NCBI GenBank assembly: GCA_900757415.1
Contig: CAAENU010000012.1
Coordinates: 1 to 12,940, forward strand
Length of the DNA stretch: 12,940 bases
Direction of reading: 5' to 3'
DNA from: an uncultured Oscillospiraceae bacterium
Lineage (GTDB): Bacteria; Bacillota; Clostridia; Oscillospirales; Oscillospiraceae
Shown here: positions 1 to 6,458 of the stretch, one piece after another
Numbering within the stretch: the stretch's first letter is position 1
Layout of the letters: every line of letters begins with the position of its first letter
The notes under the pieces: generated by a model
Told to the model about the DNA's origin: nothing
Seen by the model: the letters and a program-made list of their open reading frames with translations, nothing else
The model's database searches: none
Position numbers and translations under genes: made by a program

Positions 1-88
1 GGCCCCTCCATCTTGCTGCGCAAGACCGTTCTGTCGCTTAAAAGCCCCACTGGGGCTTTCATTGCTCCGCTGCGCTGCGCAAACGCGA
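1..88 (-). repeat. Dispersed palindromic intergenic repeat, copy 1 (cut by window edge)
   Basis: Read on the minus strand, this copy matches the one at 8876-8983 base for base over 52 positions and resembles the one at 5385-5510. At its centre is a perfect hairpin, AAGCCCCA/TGGGGCTT (42-49 with 51-58). All three copies lie between genes. The left end runs out of the window, so its full length is unknown. It looks like a REP/BIME-type non-coding repeat, perhaps acting as an RNA hairpin after transcription. No transposase or terminal repeats are seen. Confidence 0.8.
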
Positions 89-144
89 ACTTTTGAGAAT
101 ACGTCACTTTCGGCAGTGTGCAAGAAAAAACAATGAAAACTTTG

Positions 145-181
145 GCAAAAAGAGAGAGGGCTGGACGGTGCCAGCCCTCTT
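145..181 (-). terminator. Rho-independent terminator of the ABC transporter operon
   Basis: A perfect 10-bp stem, AGAGGGCTGG (155-164) with CCAGCCCTCT (171-180), has a 6-base loop. Read on the minus strand it is followed by CTCTCTTTTTG. It lies about 30 bases beyond the stop codon of the last permease gene, which is the expected place for the end of the three-gene transcript. Confidence 0.85.
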
Positions 182-209
182 GACAGGAGCAGATACGCAG
201 ATTTCTATT

Positions 210-944
210 TTATGCCCGCACATCCTCCCGGCGTAAAAGCAGCCATGCCAGAAGGAACATCGTCCCCAGCCAGAAGATGCAGCTGAAGGCAAACAGCCCG
301 TAGCTGCCCGCCAGAGCATCCGCACTTTTGTTGGAGTTCATTCCGAGTTGCATCAGGGAATAGGGCCACAACAGCCCATGACCCTTGGAGCTGATAAAGA
401 TGCCGGTAATGCCGCCCAGCAGCCCCAGAAAAATGGGCACGGCAAGGCTGCGGATGACCATGGCCAGCACCAACTGTGCGGCAATGACAGCCAACGCACC
501 CAGCAGTCCCCGCAGTAAAAACAGAGGTAAGGTGACCGGCGGCAGCCCGGGCAGATGGGCAAATACCTTGCCGCAGAACACGAACAGCGCGAACACAAAG
601 CCGTGGGTCAGCAGCGCCAGCTTTGTCACCACCGCAAACTTTGCGGCAAACAGGTCCAGCGGCGGTACGGGGCTTGCCATGATCAGGTTCCAGTTGTGCC
701 CCAGATGTTCCAGCCGCCACAAGTAGGCAGCATAGGTGGCTACCATGGCAGGGAAGAAGAGCATGGAATAAAACAGGGTGTGCTGGGTCCACAGGCTATA
801 CCAGCCGTCGGTGAGGATCTCAAGATTTTGCAGATAATTGAAAGTACCGTAGGTGGCCGAAAGAATGGGCAGCACAAAGAACATTGCCCAGATGGGAGAT
901 GCGTGGAGCTTGCGGTTCTCCGCAAGAATGCAGCGTTTCAGCAT
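210..944 (-). CDS. ABC-2 type permease, lantibiotic-resistance (LanG/CprC-like)
   Basis: This 244-residue integral membrane protein is probably half of the membrane channel of an ABC exporter that removes lantibiotics or similar peptides from the membrane. About six hydrophobic segments fall near residues 19-35, 55-77, 103-127, 140-164, 168-186 and 215-237. The cytoplasmic loop WRLEHLGHNWN (76-86) resembles the ATPase-contact loop of BcrB/LanE/LanG proteins. I chose the ATG at 944 because GAGGAGGT sits 7 bases upstream; an open frame continues further upstream but overlaps the previous gene and lacks a ribosome site. The gene starts 4 bases after the preceding permease ends and is the last gene of the operon. 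Two distinct permeases next to one ATPase is the LanFEG layout. The family is fairly sure; the substrate is inferred. Confidence 0.87.
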   Translation of the reverse strand: MLKRCILAENRKLHASPIWAMFFVLPILSATYGTFNYLQNLEILTDGWYSLWTQHTLFYSMLFFPAMVATYAAYLWRLEHLGHNWNLIMASPVPPLDLFAAKFAVVTKLALLTHGFVFALFVFCGKVFAHLPGLPPVTLPLFLLRGLLGALAVIAAQLVLAMVIRSLAVPIFLGLLGGITGIFISSKGHGLLWPYSLMQLGMNSNKSADALAGSYGLFAFSCIFWLGTMFLLAWLLLRREDVRA

Positions 945-948
945 GGTT

Positions 949-1698
949 TTATACCTCCTCGTTCTGTACCTTGCGCCACGCAAGGGCAAACAGCACTGCG
1001 CCCAGCGCAAGGGTGAAGGCCAACAGCCCCCAGTTGAAGGGGCGGGTGCCGTAGGTGACGGTGTGGGTGGCCTTGTCCCAGTTCGCCACTTCGTAGGCGC
1101 TCAGAGGGATGTAGTACCCAAAGGGCACAAAATAACTGGCAAGCGGCGGCATAAAGGCAGAGAACAGTCCCACCAGCGCCCCTACAATGCCCACGCAGAG
1201 CGCCGGCAGGGGATTGCCCACCCACAGCATCAGCAGAAATTCTCCAAAGAAGAGCATTGTGTCCACAGCCAGCGTGCAGACGAACAGATAGCATAGCTGC
1301 CCAGTGGGAAAGGCTTCGGTATAACCATGGACACGCCCCAGCACCGGAACACAGGCCAGCTCCAGCACCGTGACCAACAGCACCTCCAGCACTCCAAAGA
1401 CCGCCTTACCTGTAAACAGGCTTCGGCGGCTCTGCAGGGTGTAGAGCAGCTTGGTGGTGTTGCCTTTGATCTCCATATCCCACAGCCGGGAGGCCAGCAC
1501 TGCCATCATCACCGGCATCAGAATGGCTTCAATGACGGGTAGGCTGTAAAGTAGGGCGCTGTAACCGTTGGCAAGCTCCTCCGGGTCTGCCGGGGCAAGG
1601 CCGCCCACCCACAGCACGACAATGCCGGGGATGAGCAGACAGAGAGTAAGATCGTGCCGACGGTGGGCTTTTTGCAGTTCTGCACGGAAAGCTGCCAT
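949..1698 (-). CDS. ABC-2 type permease, lantibiotic-resistance (LanE/CprB-like)
   Basis: This 249-residue membrane protein is the second, non-identical permease of the same exporter. Hydrophobic segments lie at about 17-33, 48-70, 98-122, 134-157, 165-190 and 222-241. The loop RLWDMEIKGNTTKLLYTLQS (71-90) fits the conserved D/E...G..K.L coupling region of lantibiotic-protection permeases, where the ATPase docks. It starts one base after the ATPase gene ends and stops 4 bases before the next permease begins, so all three are almost certainly co-transcribed and translationally coupled. Length is normal for LanE/LanG/BcrB subunits, which run to about 240-250 residues. Assignment as the E rather than the G subunit rests only on gene order. 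Confidence 0.88.
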   Translation of the reverse strand: MAAFRAELQKAHRRHDLTLCLLIPGIVVLWVGGLAPADPEELANGYSALLYSLPVIEAILMPVMMAVLASRLWDMEIKGNTTKLLYTLQSRRSLFTGKAVFGVLEVLLVTVLELACVPVLGRVHGYTEAFPTGQLCYLFVCTLAVDTMLFFGEFLLMLWVGNPLPALCVGIVGALVGLFSAFMPPLASYFVPFGYYIPLSAYEVANWDKATHTVTYGTRPFNWGLLAFTLALGAVLFALAWRKVQNEEV

Positions 1699-1699
1699 C

Positions 1700-2626
1700 T
1701 TACGCCACCTCCCCGCTGGTCTGGGTCAGGCTGAGGAAGATATCCTCAAGGCTCTTTGTCTGCGCCGTCAGTCCAACCACGCCCACGCCGCTTTCGGCAA
1801 GGGTACAGACCATTGCCGCCAGCGCTTCGTCCGGCAGCGGGGGAAGCTGCAGGGTGTCCGGCTGGTCTGCCGGTGCAGCGGCTTTTACTCCCTGCTGCTG
1901 CAGGACGGCTGCGGCTTTGGGTGCGTCCAGCACCCGCAGCAGAATGCCGCCTCGGCTGTGCTTTTGCAACTGCTGCAAGGAGCCCTCGAACAGCAGTTTG
2001 CCGTGGTTCAGGATGCCCACCTGATCCACCATCTGCTCGATCTCGCCCAGCAGGTGGCTGGAGATCAGCACGGTGGCTCCGGTGGTCTGGGGCATGGAAG
2101 CAATCAGACTGCGCATTTCTTGAATACCCGCTGGGTCCAGACCATTGGTAGGTTCGTCCAAGATCAGCAGTTTGGGGCTGCCCAGCAGCGCCATGGCAAT
2201 GCCCAGCCGCTGCTTCATGCCAAGGGAATACTGCCCCACCTTCCGGTCAGCGTCTTTTGTCAGGTGCACGATCTCCAGCACCCGGCTGATGTCCTTCCGG
2301 TCCACGTCTTTCAAGTCAGCCACGATGGAAAGGTTTTCCCGGGCAGTCAGGTGCAGGTAACCGGAGGGGGATTCGATCAGACTGCCGGTCTGCCGCAGCA
2401 GGGCAATGCGGTTTGCTTCGTTCAGGGTGTGCCCCAGCAGTTCCACGCTGCCACCGGTGGGGTGTACAAGCCCCAGCAGCATCTTCATGGCGGTGGATTT
2501 GCCCGCACCGTTGGGGCCTAAAAAGCCGTAAACACAGCCCTCCGGGACAGTCAGGTTCAAATGATCCACCACCGGACGGCCATGGTAGCTTTTGCAAAGG
2601 GCATGGGTCTCGATCACAGGTTTCAT
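1700..2626 (-). CDS. ABC transporter ATP-binding protein, lantibiotic-resistance (LanF/CprA/BcrA type)
   Basis: This 308-residue cytoplasmic ATPase powers the two permeases downstream. Visible motifs are Walker A GPNGAGKST (37-45), signature YSLGMKQRLG (133-142), Walker B LLILDEP (153-159), D-loop GLDPAG (162-167) and the switch His191 in SSH. Where most ABC proteins have a Q-loop glutamine, this one reads SLIESPSGY with Glu85; this is the E-loop typical of LanF/BcrA proteins. The C-terminal domain (about 215-308) is the usual extension of this group. The start is ATG 2626, preceded by AAAGGAGA at good spacing; the open frame extends upstream but would run into the divergent regulator gene. 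It is first in the operon and very likely controlled by the adjacent two-component system. The peptide it handles cannot be told from sequence. Confidence 0.93.
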   Translation of the reverse strand: MKPVIETHALCKSYHGRPVVDHLNLTVPEGCVYGFLGPNGAGKSTAMKMLLGLVHPTGGSVELLGHTLNEANRIALLRQTGSLIESPSGYLHLTARENLSIVADLKDVDRKDISRVLEIVHLTKDADRKVGQYSLGMKQRLGIAMALLGSPKLLILDEPTNGLDPAGIQEMRSLIASMPQTTGATVLISSHLLGEIEQMVDQVGILNHGKLLFEGSLQQLQKHSRGGILLRVLDAPKAAAVLQQQGVKAAAPADQPDTLQLPPLPDEALAAMVCTLAESGVGVVGLTAQTKSLEDIFLSLTQTSGEVA

Positions 2627-2667
2627 AAATGGTCTCCTTTCGCATTCATGGTTTTCGGAACGATGCC

Positions 2668-2673
2668 AGAATA
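2668..2673 (-). promoter_or_regulatory. Possible -10 element of the ABC operon
   Basis: The minus-strand hexamer TATTCT lies 42 bases ahead of the ATPase start. At 16-17 bp upstream the -35 position reads GGTCAG or CGGTCA, a poor match, and the region between overlaps a CTTAAA repeat (2684-2691). A weak -35 overlapped by a regulator site would fit an activator-dependent promoter. Confidence is modest because the match is short. Confidence 0.4.
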
Positions 2674-2683
2674 CACCCGCTGC

Positions 2684-2724
2684 CTTAAACTGACCGGAAG
2701 GCCAGCTTAAATTCCCCTTAAATT
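2684..2724. promoter_or_regulatory. Phased direct repeats, probable response-regulator operator
   Basis: CTTAAACT begins at 2684, CTTAAATT at 2706 and CTTAAATT at 2717. The starts are 22 and 11 bp apart, so all three fall on one face of the helix. OmpR/PhoB-family regulators bind as tandem dimers to direct repeats with this 11-bp period. The cluster sits between two divergent transcription units, upstream of the extended -10 at 2760-2765 and at the -35 region of the minus-strand operon. It is the best candidate for the binding site of the regulator encoded at 2792. Confidence 0.6.
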
Positions 2725-2756
2725 TGCAGGCGTTTTCCGCTGCGGCGCAAAAAATG

Positions 2757-2765
2757 TGGTATAGT
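2757..2765 (+). promoter_or_regulatory. Extended -10 promoter of the two-component operon
   Basis: TGG followed by TATAGT (2760-2765) is a near-consensus extended -10 element. No good TTGACA stands 16-18 bp upstream, as is common for extended -10 promoters. The predicted start near 2772 leaves a leader of only about 20 bases, containing the AAAGGAGG ribosome site (2775-2782) ahead of ATG 2792. Confidence 0.6.
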
Positions 2766-2791
2766 AAAGGCGGGAAAGGAGGACTGCCCTT

Positions 2792-3511
2792 ATGGATACC
2801 ATTTATGATGCAAAGCTTCTCATTGTGGATGACAACGCCGAGCTGCTGGCACTGCTGTGTGAGCAGCTGCGGGGCGCAGGATATGGCCATATCAGAACTG
2901 CCCAAAGCTGCGCCGCTGCCCGCGCCTGTTTTGCGGCAGAGCAGCCGGAGCTGATGATCTTGGATATCAACCTGCCGGATGGGGATGGATTTTCGCTGTT
3001 CCGGGCGCTGCGGGCAAAAGTGGACGTCCCGGCGCTGTTCCTCTCTGCACGGGATGCGGATGCCGACCGTCTGTTTGGGCTGGGTCTTGGCGCAGATGAC
3101 TACCTGACCAAGCCTTTTCTGATGCAGGAACTGCTGCTGCGGGTGCAGCATATTTTGCAGCGGGCGTACCGGGCAGAGCTGTCCCGTACAAAACCGGCAC
3201 CTTTGCAGCTGGGGGAGCGGTGCGTAGACCTGAATGATGCCATTGTTACCCTGCCGGAGGGCAAAACACTGACGCTGACCGCTACCGAGCTGGCGCTGCT
3301 GCGGAAATTGGCAGAGAACCGGGGACACATCGTTACCTACGATGCCCTTTGTGCGGCGGTCTGGGGCGCAGATTACTATGGCTACGAGAACAGTCTGGGT
3401 GTACATATCCGGCATCTGCGGGAGAAGCTGGAAGCCGAACCCGGCGCGCCGCAGTTTCTGCGGACGGTGCGGGGCATTGGCTATAAGCTGACAAAGGGGG
3501 AAGAAGCATGA
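2792..3511 (+). CDS. OmpR/PhoB-family response regulator (CprR/NsrR-like)
   Basis: This 239-residue cytoplasmic transcription regulator carries an N-terminal receiver domain (about 7-120). The acidic pocket is Asp13-Asp14, the phospho-acceptor is Asp58 in MILDINLPDGDG, and Ser85 and Lys107 occupy the switch positions. A winged-helix DNA-binding domain follows (about 137-234) and ends in the family hallmark RTVRGIGYKL. ATG 2792 has AAAGGAGG nine bases upstream. The stop overlaps the kinase start as ATGA, indicating coupled translation. It diverges from a LanFEG-type transporter operon, as in known antimicrobial-peptide detoxification modules, so that operon and its own genes are the likely targets. 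The direct repeats at 2684-2724 are a plausible binding site. Confidence 0.93.
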   Translation: MDTIYDAKLLIVDDNAELLALLCEQLRGAGYGHIRTAQSCAAARACFAAEQPELMILDINLPDGDGFSLFRALRAKVDVPALFLSARDADADRLFGLGLGADDYLTKPFLMQELLLRVQHILQRAYRAELSRTKPAPLQLGERCVDLNDAIVTLPEGKTLTLTATELALLRKLAENRGHIVTYDALCAAVWGADYYGYENSLGVHIRHLREKLEAEPGAPQFLRTVRGIGYKLTKGEEA

Positions 3512-4872
3512 AAACCTTTGTGCGCCTGATCCGGCGGTATGTGCTGGCGGCGGTGGGCATCGTTCTGCTGCTGCTGTTTTCCGGTGTTGCAGTGCTGGGC
3601 TGGCTGGGCTGGCAGGAGAGCTGCCGCCTGCCGCAGCGGGAGTACTCCTCCAGCGAGATCGCGGATTCCATGGTGGAGACCGCCGAAGGGCTTGCCTTTG
3701 GGGCAGAACGCACCCCGCAGGAATGGATGAATGGCTACGAGTGGGCGATGGTGCTGGACGATGTGGGAAACATCCGCTGGAGCTACAGCCTGCCGCAGGA
3801 TCTGAACCATGCCTACACTCCCGGCGATATCGCCAAATTTGCCCGCTGGTATCTGGCGGATTACCCGGTGTTCTGCTGGACAGAACCCTACGGACTATTC
3901 GTCATCGGGCTGCCAAAGGGGAGCCTGTGGAAGTACAGCATTTACAGCTCACCGGACTTTGCCCTGAGCATGGTGCGGGTGCTCCCGGCAGCAGTGCTGG
4001 GAATGCTGCTGCTGGGGCTGGTGCTCTGCTTCTGGCTGAGTTGGAGGGGGGCAAAGCGGCTGGAGACCGTGGCAAACGGTCTGGAAGCACTGGCGCAGGG
4101 GCAGACCGTCCGGCTGCCTACCGACGGTTTTGCCGGGGAACTGGCAGAAAAGCTGAACCAGACCGGGGCGCAGCTGCAAGCCAAAAACGAGATGCTGGCC
4201 CGGCGGGATAACGCCCGCACCCAGTGGATCGCAGGAGTCAGCCATGACGTGCGCACCCCGCTGGCGCTGATCTTAGGCTGGGCGGAGCAGCTGGAACAGG
4301 ATGCACTTTTGCCGGACAGCTCCCGGCAGAAAGCGACCGGCATCCGCACCCAGTGCGAAAAGCTCCGCACCCTCATTGATGACCTGAACCTGACCAGTAA
4401 GCTGGAATACGGTGCCCAACCCCTGCGCCGGAAAGACCTCCGGGCAGGGCCGCTGTTCCGGCAGCTGGTGGCGCAGTTCTGCGAAAGCCCACTGGCAGAG
4501 CGCTGCGAGATCACGCTGGAACAGGAAGAACCAGCAGAGCAGACAGTGCTTTCGGTGGATGAGGCGCTGCTGGCACGGCTGCTGGAAAACCTGCTGAACA
4601 ACAGCGTCCGGCATAACCCAAAGCCAGTGAACATTGCCGTGCACACCCGGCAGGTAGGGGAGCGCTTCTGCCTGACCGTGGCAGATGACGGTATTGGCTA
4701 TCCGGCTGCCGTTCTGGTGGCACTGAACGCTGCGGAGCCTGCCGAAAATGCGCCCCATATCCTTGGCCTGTATGTAGTGCAGCAGATCGCCGCCGCCCAT
4801 GGCGGCACGGCAGTGTTCGGGCAGAACACCCCCTGCGGAGCAAAAGCAACGGTCTGGCTGCCGATAAAATAA
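3508..4872 (+). CDS. Sensor histidine kinase (CprK/LanK-like)
   Basis: This 454-residue membrane kinase is the partner of the regulator just upstream. Transmembrane helices lie at about 11-34 and 153-177. They enclose an extracytoplasmic domain of about 115 residues, long enough to sense an external ligand directly. A HAMP-like linker (about 178-232) leads to the H-box VSHDVRTPLAL with phospho-acceptor His246. The catalytic ATPase domain shows the N-box NLLNNSVRHN (361-370), G1 motif DDGIGY (393-398) and the G2-like HILGLYVVQQI (417-427). The start overlaps the regulator stop by 4 bases. Context suggests it detects lantibiotic-type peptides, but the sensor domain has no motif I can tie to a ligand. 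A 393-bp gene-free stretch follows. Confidence 0.93.
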   Translation: MKTFVRLIRRYVLAAVGIVLLLLFSGVAVLGWLGWQESCRLPQREYSSSEIADSMVETAEGLAFGAERTPQEWMNGYEWAMVLDDVGNIRWSYSLPQDLNHAYTPGDIAKFARWYLADYPVFCWTEPYGLFVIGLPKGSLWKYSIYSSPDFALSMVRVLPAAVLGMLLLGLVLCFWLSWRGAKRLETVANGLEALAQGQTVRLPTDGFAGELAEKLNQTGAQLQAKNEMLARRDNARTQWIAGVSHDVRTPLALILGWAEQLEQDALLPDSSRQKATGIRTQCEKLRTLIDDLNLTSKLEYGAQPLRRKDLRAGPLFRQLVAQFCESPLAERCEITLEQEEPAEQTVLSVDEALLARLLENLLNNSVRHNPKPVNIAVHTRQVGERFCLTVADDGIGYPAAVLVALNAAEPAENAPHILGLYVVQQIAAAHGGTAVFGQNTPCGAKATVWLPIK

Positions 4873-5265
4873 AAAATGTGAACCCTCTGGGTATTTCCAC
4901 CCAGAAAGGTCCACATAGAAAGAGCTGCTTTGGATTTATAAGAGATCGCAGTTGTCCAAATCCCTGCCATGAATCGTAGTTGTGGATGTACATTTGATGC
5001 TCGGTCTGAACAGGCTAGATTGCAGCTGCCATTTTGGGCTCGAACCCGGCCGTTTTCCCGGCTTTGCATAAAAATCCGATACCTGTTTTAAGGGGCTGAT
5101 TTTGGCTCTGCACATTTTTGCACACCGGAATAGCTGGATAACGGATGCAAGAGGAAATAACAGGTGCAAAGAATGCAGCGGATGCAAAACGCAAATTTAC
5201 GGCGAAACGATAAAAATAACGAATTTGCGCAATTTTGAAAATTGACGATTGTTGCACGTTGGTTT
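4873..5265. other. Gene-free stretch between the kinase gene and the tRNA fragment
   Basis: I see no convincing gene on either strand here: the open frames are short, poorly started and overlap each other. The stretch holds the hairpin at 4876-4916 and one minus-strand segment (5036-5047) that looks like a tRNA T-arm but has no fitting acceptor stem. Base composition is visibly more AT-rich than the neighbouring genes. It could be the non-coding end of an integrated element, or the remains of one. Confidence 0.5.
4876..4916. terminator. Long imperfect hairpin after the kinase gene
   Basis: The inner stem CTGGGT/ACCCAG (4887-4892 with 4899-4904) lies inside an outer ATGTG/CACAT stem (4876-4880 with 4912-4916). 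Read on the plus strand there is no U-tract. On the minus strand the hairpin is followed by TTTTTTATTTTA, a good intrinsic terminator tail, although no minus-strand gene reads into it here. It may end the kinase transcript, or be left over from a lost minus-strand gene. Confidence 0.5.
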
Positions 5266-5310
5266 CTCTTAATCAGTGGGCCAAGGGTTCGAGTCCATAG
5301 AGGTACACCA
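5266..5310 (+). tRNA. tRNA-Lys(CTT) 3'-half fragment, probable attachment site
   Basis: The 45 bases fit tRNA positions 32-76 exactly: anticodon loop CTCTTAA with anticodon CTT, stem TCAGT, a 5-base variable loop, TTCGAGT in the T-loop, a 7-base acceptor strand GAGGTAC, then A and CCA. The 5' half is absent. The bases before the loop (GGTTT) do not pair with TCAGT, and GTACCTC is not found upstream. Two T-stem positions are mismatched, so this is not a working tRNA. Such 3' halves form when tyrosine-recombinase elements insert at a tRNA gene: the intact tRNA stays at one end and this copy marks the other. By that logic the element lies to the left. No integrase gene is in view. Confidence 0.75.
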
Positions 5311-5317
5311 CAACAAC

Positions 5318-5361
5318 AAAATCCGAACTTTTTTCCAATAGGAAAAGGGTTCGGATTTTTT
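5318..5361 (+). terminator. Intrinsic terminator after the tRNA fragment
   Basis: ATCCGAAC (5321-5328) pairs with GTTCGGAT (5349-5356), extended by flanking A/T pairs, and is followed by TTTTTTGTG. It stands 8 bases after the CCA end, where the terminator of an intact tRNA-Lys gene would be, which fits the view that the chromosome continues to the right of the attachment site. Confidence 0.85.
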
Positions 5362-5384
5362 GTGTTCTTTGGAAAACAGGATGC

Positions 5385-5510
5385 TGCGGTTGCGCAGCAA
5401 TGAAAGCCCCAGTGGGGCTTTTGAGTGACCGAACGGTCTTGCGCCGGCAAGATGGAAGGGCCTCGCTCCGACAAGCTCCGGCTCCTTCCCGGCGGCTGTG
5501 TGTCCGAAAC
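5385..5510 (+). repeat. Dispersed palindromic intergenic repeat, copy 2
   Basis: The hairpin AAAGCCCCA-G-TGGGGCTTT (5403-5421) and its flanks (TGCGCAGCAATG before, ACGGTCTTGCGC..GCAAGATGG after) match copy 1. This copy is more diverged and carries extra sequence at about 5466-5500, containing a short GGAGC-rich dyad, before the shared TCCGAA end. It lies between the tRNA terminator and the small gene at 5584. Confidence 0.75.
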
Positions 5511-5583
5511 CTTATCAGAAAAAAGACCGTGTCACAAAGGTCACAACTGTAAAGGTGCCGTAAGGCGGAAAGGACGCAAGATT

Positions 5584-5835
5584 ATGAAGTACGATGCAAG
5601 AGCCTGTCAGTTTAACATGGACACCGGCTGCGTGGAGCTGCTGCTCCGGGATGGGAGAAAAATCTCCATTGACTGTACTGGGGTCGAGGATGTACTGGAT
5701 GTCACCATGGCACAGCAGACCGAACTGGACTACCTCATCTACAATGACCCACTGGCTTATGCTGATTTGATCCTGAACGGTGACCCGGAAGAATATTTGA
5801 AAAATACGGCTGGGAACCATGGGTTAGAAGATTAA
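5584..5835 (+). CDS. Small conserved protein, DUF6061-like
   Basis: This 83-residue acidic protein has no signal peptide or membrane segment. The pattern N-MDTGCVEL...DGRKISIDCTGVE...ELDYLIYNDPLAY, ending in GDPEEYL, matches my memory of DUF6061, a short family common in Faecalibacterium and relatives and often near mobile DNA. The function is unknown. Its two cysteines (Cys15 and Cys30) are not in a metal-binding arrangement. I chose ATG 5584, preceded by GGAAAGGA. An open frame extends upstream to 5425, but that part only translates the dispersed repeat. The gene stands alone, flanked by the repeat on the left and a bidirectional terminator on the right. The family name is from memory; that the gene is real is fairly sure. 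Confidence 0.7.
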   Translation: MKYDARACQFNMDTGCVELLLRDGRKISIDCTGVEDVLDVTMAQQTELDYLIYNDPLAYADLILNGDPEEYLKNTAGNHGLED

Positions 5836-5836
5836 G

Positions 5837-5874
5837 AGAAATACCGTTCCAAAAGCAACTGGAACGGCATTTCT
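5837..5874. terminator. Bidirectional terminator between convergent genes
   Basis: AGAAATACCGTTCC (5837-5850) pairs with GGAACGGCATTTCT (5861-5874) with one mismatch and a 10-base loop. Each arm ends in an AT-rich run, giving a U-rich tail in both directions. It separates the small plus-strand gene from the minus-strand MerR gene and overlaps the first base of the MerR stop codon. Confidence 0.85.
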
Positions 5875-6341
5875 TATCTTTCGATATTCGGCATCTTCTG
5901 TCCCCGAAGCTCCTGCCGGATGGCACGGAACTGATCAGGTACATCCGCATCGGTCATCGCACCGGGGACATCCACTGTCCCAGCGGCTTTGGCAGCTTCA
6001 TAGAACCAGCATTTATACTCCACGGTCTCCAGCGTATGCTGTAACTGCTGGATCTGCTGGGTGAGTACCTCCCGCTGATGCCGGAACATTTCCAGCCGGG
6101 TGTCAATGGTGTCGTCTCCCTGCATGGAAAGCTCAATATACTGCCGGATATCCTTGATGGACATTCCGGCTTTTTTCATGCAGCGGATGACCTGCAGCCA
6201 CTCGAAGTCGTTTTCCCGGAACATCCGAATGCCACCGGAGGAACGCTCCACAAAGGGAAGTAACCCTTCTTTGTCGTAGTAGCGCAGGGTGGAGGCAGGT
6301 ACGCCCAGCTTTTGTGCCATTTCACCTACGGTATAGATCAT
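5874..6341 (-). CDS. MerR-family regulator, AdhR/NmlR-type (electrophile-responsive)
   Basis: This 155-residue regulator opens with the MerR winged-helix domain (MIYTVGEMAQKLGV...TLRYYDKEGLL, 1-30; GIRMF, 37-41). A dimerising coiled coil (about 80-108) and a short C-terminal tail follow. There is no large ligand-binding domain. Cys54, in the motif IRCMKKAGMS, lines up with the single redox-active cysteine of Bacillus AdhR, which senses formaldehyde and methylglyoxal. A second cysteine lies at Cys111 in KCWFYEAAKAAGT. I chose ATG 6341, with GGAGGT 6 bases upstream, over the frame start at 6362. The gene diverges from the flavin reductase operon, and the operator between them has the matching dyad. 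The likely role is to activate that operon on thiol modification; the exact inducer is inferred. Confidence 0.9.
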   Translation of the reverse strand: MIYTVGEMAQKLGVPASTLRYYDKEGLLPFVERSSGGIRMFRENDFEWLQVIRCMKKAGMSIKDIRQYIELSMQGDDTIDTRLEMFRHQREVLTQQIQQLQHTLETVEYKCWFYEAAKAAGTVDVPGAMTDADVPDQFRAIRQELRGQKMPNIER

Positions 6342-6369
6342 CTGAAACCTCCGGTTTTTCAAAAAGCCC

Positions 6370-6400
6370 TTGACTTAAAGTGCGCTTTAAGTTGTATGAT
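6370..6400 (+). promoter_or_regulatory. MerR-type promoter with 19-bp spacer and operator dyad
   Basis: TTGACT (6370-6375) and TATGAT (6395-6400) are separated by 19 bp, the overlong spacer that MerR-family activators untwist. The spacer contains a perfect dyad, CTTAAAG-TGCG-CTTTAAG (6374-6391), overlapping the last two bases of the -35. This agrees with the CTTAAAG-N4-CTTTAAG site known for AdhR-type regulators. It should drive the genes from 6459 to 8670. Confidence 0.88.
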
Positions 6401-6458
6401 AAAATCAAACTTTATCAACATCATAATGCGGATGCACTCCGCTGTCAAGGAGATTCCT

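Noticed and set aside
1568..2521. Long plus-strand open frame opposite the ABC ATPase gene
   Set aside because: It is antisense to a gene with all ABC motifs. Its translation is His/Gln-rich low-complexity sequence with no ribosome site or domain.
5036..5047. A second tRNA fragment on the minus strand (GGGTTCGAGCCC)
   Set aside because: The T-arm-like match is not followed by an acceptor strand or CCA and has no anticodon arm in register, so chance is likely.
5425..5583. Upstream extension of the small gene at 5584
   Set aside because: The added residues only translate the dispersed repeat, while ATG 5584 has its own ribosome site and starts the conserved part.
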